Positions 59,850-64,000 of a stretch of DNA of 64,000 nucleotides are shown piece by piece (position 1 is the first letter of the stretch; every line of letters begins with the position of its first letter). This DNA comes from Melampsora larici-populina 98AG31 (taxonomy: Eukaryota > Basidiomycota > Pucciniomycetes > Pucciniales > Melampsoraceae): assembly GCF_000204055.1 (NCBI RefSeq), contig NW_006768800.1, positions 619,967-683,966 of the forward strand, written 5' to 3'. The notes below the pieces were generated by a model that ran no database searches, was not told where the DNA came from, and was given only the letters and a program-made list of their open reading frames with translations. The position numbers were made by a program, and so were the translations under genes.

Positions 59850-62816
59850 GACCTTCTGATTTTTGAGCTTTGTTGATGAGTCTGGAGAGTGATTCAGCTA
59901 ATCTGTAATTCAACAATTATCTATGATATTTAGGTGTTCTCTTTTTTCTTATTAAACTAGCCTTGTGCTTGATAATTGGATGTATTTCTTCAAGGAAATC
60001 TTTGGAAAATGGTCACCAAGATAGGATTTTTTTGTTTCTATGATGTGACAATGTGATCAGTTGCAGTTTCTGGTCAGAAGTACAATCAAATATTATTCTT
60101 GAGAGACTTACAAGAATTGGAGAGCTGTTGACTTGCTTTAAAGTGTATCTGGATTTTCACAGAGCTTCTGGTGAATGTTGAGAGTACCTAAATAGGTTCC
60201 AGAACTTGGTCAATATTTTCATATCATATAGGGAAGGTTGATCATATTTGGATCTTCCTGACAAGGAACCAACTCCGAGATAAGAGATTTAAAGATCTGA
60301 ATACAACAATTTCTCATCTGTACAAGAATCATTGTGGTGCAGATGTCCCAAGAGACATGAGAGAGGAATAAAATCTCAAAGACAGAGTAGGTTGAAATAT
60401 GCCAAACTTCTCTGCTGCGGTCACAGAAAGAAGATGATTATTGGTTTGTGAAATGTTTGAGAGGATATTGAATGGAAGTGGAGCAAAACAATCATCAATA
60501 GAAAAAGTTATGCTGAGGGATATAGGCAAGTTAGTGACTATAGGTGATAACATTCACAGAGACCAAAAACAAAGAGCAAAACTGCGCTGCAAGATTAAAG
60601 ATGGGTAAGGAAGAGAGAGAAGATGATGGAGACAAGTCCCTGATATCACTGGGATTTTGATGATAGTGAGAGATGAGATGATAAGATATGAGGAAGAATC
60701 AATAAGAGCTTTGATCCCCTGGATACATTATGATCTATGGATCTCAATTCCATCCAGTATCCAATGACAATGGAGAGACACTTGTGCTAAAGAATTTGTA
60801 CTATCACATCTTCAATTCAAGCTTAAAAATGTGATAAAATGTCTTATCTTCAAAATAAGAAAAATCAAGCGGCAGAACTCAAAGGATGATAAGAAGGATT
60901 GTTTACCTTTGATCCACGCACGATCCTTGTGGCTTTACAACGAGCTGAACTATAAATCTAGTCAAGAAGAGGCCTTAACAGTCGTAATATGTAAAAGAAG
61001 GAAGAATATCTGGTAAGCATATGGATATTTCTTGAAGAATTTTTACTGCAAAAGGAGTGAAGAAAAGGATTCACCGGTAAGGATGGATGACTCTAACCTG
61101 CTGAATCAAAGGGAGATGAGAAAGAAAGGGCTCCTTTGTAGTTTTTTTTTAGGAAGCATTGGGTTTTCTGTCTGCTGCGTGTATGCTTAAGCTGTTTCTT
61201 GTTGAAAGACGTAGGTTTGCAAAGATCAAAGCTATCAATTGGTACCCAAAACATCTCCTGAGACCATCGGGTGAGCCTTTGGAACTTATCTTCTGCACGT
61301 GCTTCATATTTCCATGCGTAAAAGTTTGATTTCTTTATCAACATATCAATTTGTGTTCCACGATGTTTCAAAAATGATAGATGTACGGAGGACGCTTCTG
61401 AGACCTATCATGAATAGATATTTTTTGTTCCTCCGAGTCTCGAGACTCTTGAATCGGACCCTACAATGCGAGATGCTTCATCGATCTATGAGCTATTTAT
61501 AAATTTGTCTCTTTGCGCAGTCCTATTCAGCTGAATAGTGGGTCTCTTCGGATATTTTCTAAGACTGATGCACATATCTTAAATATCCCTGTTATGTTTT
61601 TTCATCCACTGCGTCTTTGATTTGATTCATTTAGGATGATCAGGAAAACTATTACATGATAGATATCTGATATCCTTGTGACCTTTGAGTCAGGATCAGG
61701 ATCTTATCTTGAGGAACATGATCCATGGTTCAATACGTGATCATCTTTGTCTTTTGCGCAATTCTCTCTTGACACAATTTGATGCAATAAATACATACCT
61801 TTCTGAGAACCATCGGCTCAAGCCGACACGAGATCTCAATATCTCATCTGTATAGCAAGTTTTATAAAGCCTTTGTCAAATTGCTCGCCTCTCTCTCAGA
61901 CTCTCTAGCACCCACAATTAACGGTAATGTGATATCTATCAATAGATTTCAGCAGCTTCCTACATAGATCATCTCCAAAACTTCAAAACACATTGGAACA
62001 CAAAAAAATTATACGGCTATGAATTCATACAACTTGTAAGGAAAAATTGAAGCATGTTCAAAAGTCTTAGATAAGATCCGAAAAGACCCATTGTTCCAAA
62101 AAAGATACATTGAATTAGGTCTTATCTTGAAGCATGTGTTCCATGGTTCAATACGTTACCATTTTTGTCTTTTGCGCAATTCTTTTCAATTGCATTCATA
62201 AATTTGGTTATGGTCTTGGGTTGAATACTTTGAAACCGAATTTAAAGCAAGTTCCTTCTTCCACTTCCATGATGAGCTTCATCTCTTAACCACAATCTTC
62301 GGTATAGGTTTTTGTCACTTACTTATGAGTGACTTTGAGTCCTAGACTCTAAAATCCTTGACCTTGAACCAAAAATTCTTCTTTTCTAATTGTGATCTCA
62401 AATATCCTTGAAACATTTTTTCTTCCTGTTCTGTCTTTGAGACTCATACAACACAGTTTTGATTGTTCTTTTCAAGAAGATGTTTTCATATTTTTCCATC
62501 TTCTTTTTGCTCCAAAGAACGCCCTTTGCTATTTGGGCGCGTCCCAGACAAAGCAATGTGAGCCCATGCACGCCCCTCTCTCTCTGTCAGATCCGTGCCC
62601 ACCACCTGAGCTGCACTTCTCGCACCCCGCGCACTCCACTTTTTGGTCCTCGGGGGTGCGCCGCAGTATCTCCGCGCCCACCACTTAACTTCTAATTTAT
62701 AAGTTGTATGTACCTCCCTCAAACCTCCTCAAACCTTTACCTTCAACTTCGGTTTCTTTCCACAATTCCTTCCACCATTCCACCTTTTCTCAATCACTCA
62801 AACTTCCTCAAACACA
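59850..62816. other. Long intergenic region with dispersed repeats
   Basis: Only short ORFs without recognisable domains. It contains the two related segments at 61701-61770 and 62119-62187 and a GC-rich patch at 62538-62688 with GTGCGC-type words in both orientations. The last 120 bp are the CT-rich leader of LTO1. Confidence 0.6.
61701..62187. repeat. Two direct repeat segments of about 69 bp
   Basis: 61701-61770 and 62119-62187 share CTTATCTTGA, CCATGGTTCAATACGT and TTTGTCTTTTGCGCAATTCT with small differences. They lie about 418 bp apart in the same orientation. They may be remnants of LTRs or of a tandem duplication. Confidence 0.75.
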
Positions 62817-63434
62817 ATGGAAACTTTAACCTACCTAGAAACCAAGTTAAGCATGATCGACTTCCAATGCAACCCATATGCAACCTGCACCTTAAAAAAA
62901 CTGATAAATATCCTACCTTTTTTTCTTCGATGTTTTTGATTTTTTCATAGGTTTTATCAAGATGGATATCAATTAGGATTTGCTCATGGAGAATTAGAAG
63001 GTAGATTAGAAGGATTTCAATTAGGCATCAGTTCATCATTTCAAATTTGGGAAGAATTATCATTTTATCAATCTCAATTGATTTTAATTTTAACTTTTAA
63101 ATCATCATCAACCACAACACCATCATCATCAACAACTAACACAACCACAACGAGTGCAACCACCACAACAAATTCAAGCACCACAACGAATCCAACGAAT
63201 CCAAGCACAATCACTACAACTCCAAGCACCACCAAATCGATAGTTCTTTCACCAAAGTTAAAATCAAAACTGATTTTACTTTTTGACTTGATAGAAAAGT
63301 TTCCGAAAATCAATTCAACACAATCAGACATAGATTTGATATCTAAACTAAATCAAATCCGATCAAACTACAAACTATGTTGTAACTTACTATCGATCAA
63401 ACCCAGACTACACCAAAACACGATCAGTTTTTAA
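62817..63434 (+). CDS. LTO1: LTO1 / ORAOV1 homologue
   Basis: Two exons: 62817-62845 and 62951-63434, 170 residues. Exon 1 gives METLTYLETK and the junction makes ETKFYQDGYQLGFAHGEL, the start of the Gly-every-fourth-residue motif (GYQLGFAHGELEGRLEGFQLG region) that defines the Yae1/Lto1 family. The C-terminal part LFDLIEKFPKINSTQSDIDL and LCCNLLSIKP, with the closing …ISF, parallels the human protein's C-terminal helix and tail. Known role: with YAE1 it is the adaptor that brings the cytosolic iron-sulfur assembly machinery to the ribosome-recycling ATPase RLI1/ABCE1. A Thr/Ser-rich insertion of about 45 residues lies between the two conserved parts. The stop overlaps that of the convergent gene on the other strand. 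Confidence 0.92.
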
Positions 63435-64000
63435 GAAGCAGCAGACGACGAACCCACAGATCTCAACGAATTCAATGCTTCATCCCATTCTTCTAAACTT
63501 TCACCACTATCTTGTAATCGAATAGCCTTCAAAGCGATCTGTTTCTTAACCTCTTCATCCCGATCTTTCCCTACTCCTTCTTGTTCTTCTCCAACCGGAT
63601 CCGAAGATTCCAAAAGATGATTTAAGCCTGGTCCATTCTTTTCAATCACTTGAAGTGTCATCCGAATAGCTTCCAAGAAGATCGAATCAAATTCAACATG
63701 ATCCTCAATGAGTTTAGATTTCTTTAAAAGATACTGAGATCGAATCTCTCTAAGATCACTTAAAGTCCAATTCGATTCTTTCCATCTCTCCAACTCGTCC
63801 TGAGTAGAAACGATATGTTCAGAAAACGAAACCTTTGAACTTGTTGAATAAGTTGATGGTCTATGAAGATGTGATAAACTTAATGGGTTCAAAGTGGATT
63901 CCAAGACGAATGAGTTTGTTGGTAAGTTTGGGTATACTAGGGCTGTTTCGATGGGTTGGATGATGAAAGCGTTTTGTTGGATGAGGTTTGTGACGATTTG
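63431..64000 (-). CDS. C-terminal part of an unrecognised protein, open at the window edge
   Basis: The frame is open from the window edge to TAA at 63431-63433, 189 residues. A Leu/Ile-rich first part (AFIIQPIETALVYPNLPT) leads to a charged, helical part (ELERWKESNWTLSDLREIRS; FDSIFLEAIRMTLQVIEKNG) and an acidic, Ser-ending tail. No Met before residue 70, so the start lies right of the window. I do not recognise the family. Its stop codon shares the TTA of the LTO1 stop on the opposite strand. Confidence 0.65.
   Translation of the reverse strand, partial: QIVTNLIQQNAFIIQPIETALVYPNLPTNSFVLESTLNPLSLSHLHRPSTYSTSSKVSFSEHIVSTQDELERWKESNWTLSDLREIRSQYLLKKSKLIEDHVEFDSIFLEAIRMTLQVIEKNGPGLNHLLESSDPVGEEQEGVGKDRDEEVKKQIALKAIRLQDSGESLEEWDEALNSLRSVGSSSAAS

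Overview
The window reads as a fungal chromosome segment, most likely from a basidiomycete rust (Pucciniales). The genes carry many short GT-AG introns, mostly 39-116 bp with two longer ones of about 225 and 242 bp. The intergenic DNA is long, AT-rich and full of decayed transposons. One gene codes for a small Cys-rich secreted protein of the kind common in rusts. The rust placement is inference; the exon models come from reading frames, splice sites and recognisable protein families.

Layout. 1-6590 is the 5' part of a Ty3/Gypsy-type LTR retrotransposon on the minus strand: reverse transcriptase start at the window edge, retropepsin, a long gag-like frame with a second degenerate retropepsin, a leader ORF and a probable LTR. 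7491-18916 holds three plus-strand host genes: the histone-fold protein CENP-S/MHF1, the tail-anchored-protein receptor subunit GET1, and a large SPT23/MGA2-type membrane-tethered transcription factor. 19704-22993 is a hAT transposon with an exact 8-bp target duplication, a transposase broken by four in-frame stops, and a nested MITE. A G-protein alpha subunit lies at 26633-28366. 28367-36666 is transposon debris with several well-delimited inverted-repeat elements. 36667-57939 carries five minus-strand genes: a UBP3/USP10 deubiquitinase, an amidohydrolase-2 protein, an unrecognised protein, a ferric reductase and the cleavage/polyadenylation factor CFT2/CPSF100. A Cys-rich secreted protein is at 59538-59849. 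At the right edge LTO1 and an unrecognised gene converge and overlap by 4 bp at their stop codons.

The host genes do not form a pathway cluster; they are housekeeping or signalling genes separated by repeat-rich DNA. The most useful leads are the tandem retropepsins of the retroelement, an intron whose retention would remove the membrane anchor of the MGA2-like factor, the CGA-to-TGA style decay of the hAT element, three or four precisely bounded non-autonomous elements, and the candidate secreted effector. I found no CRISPR array and no tRNA or rRNA gene.
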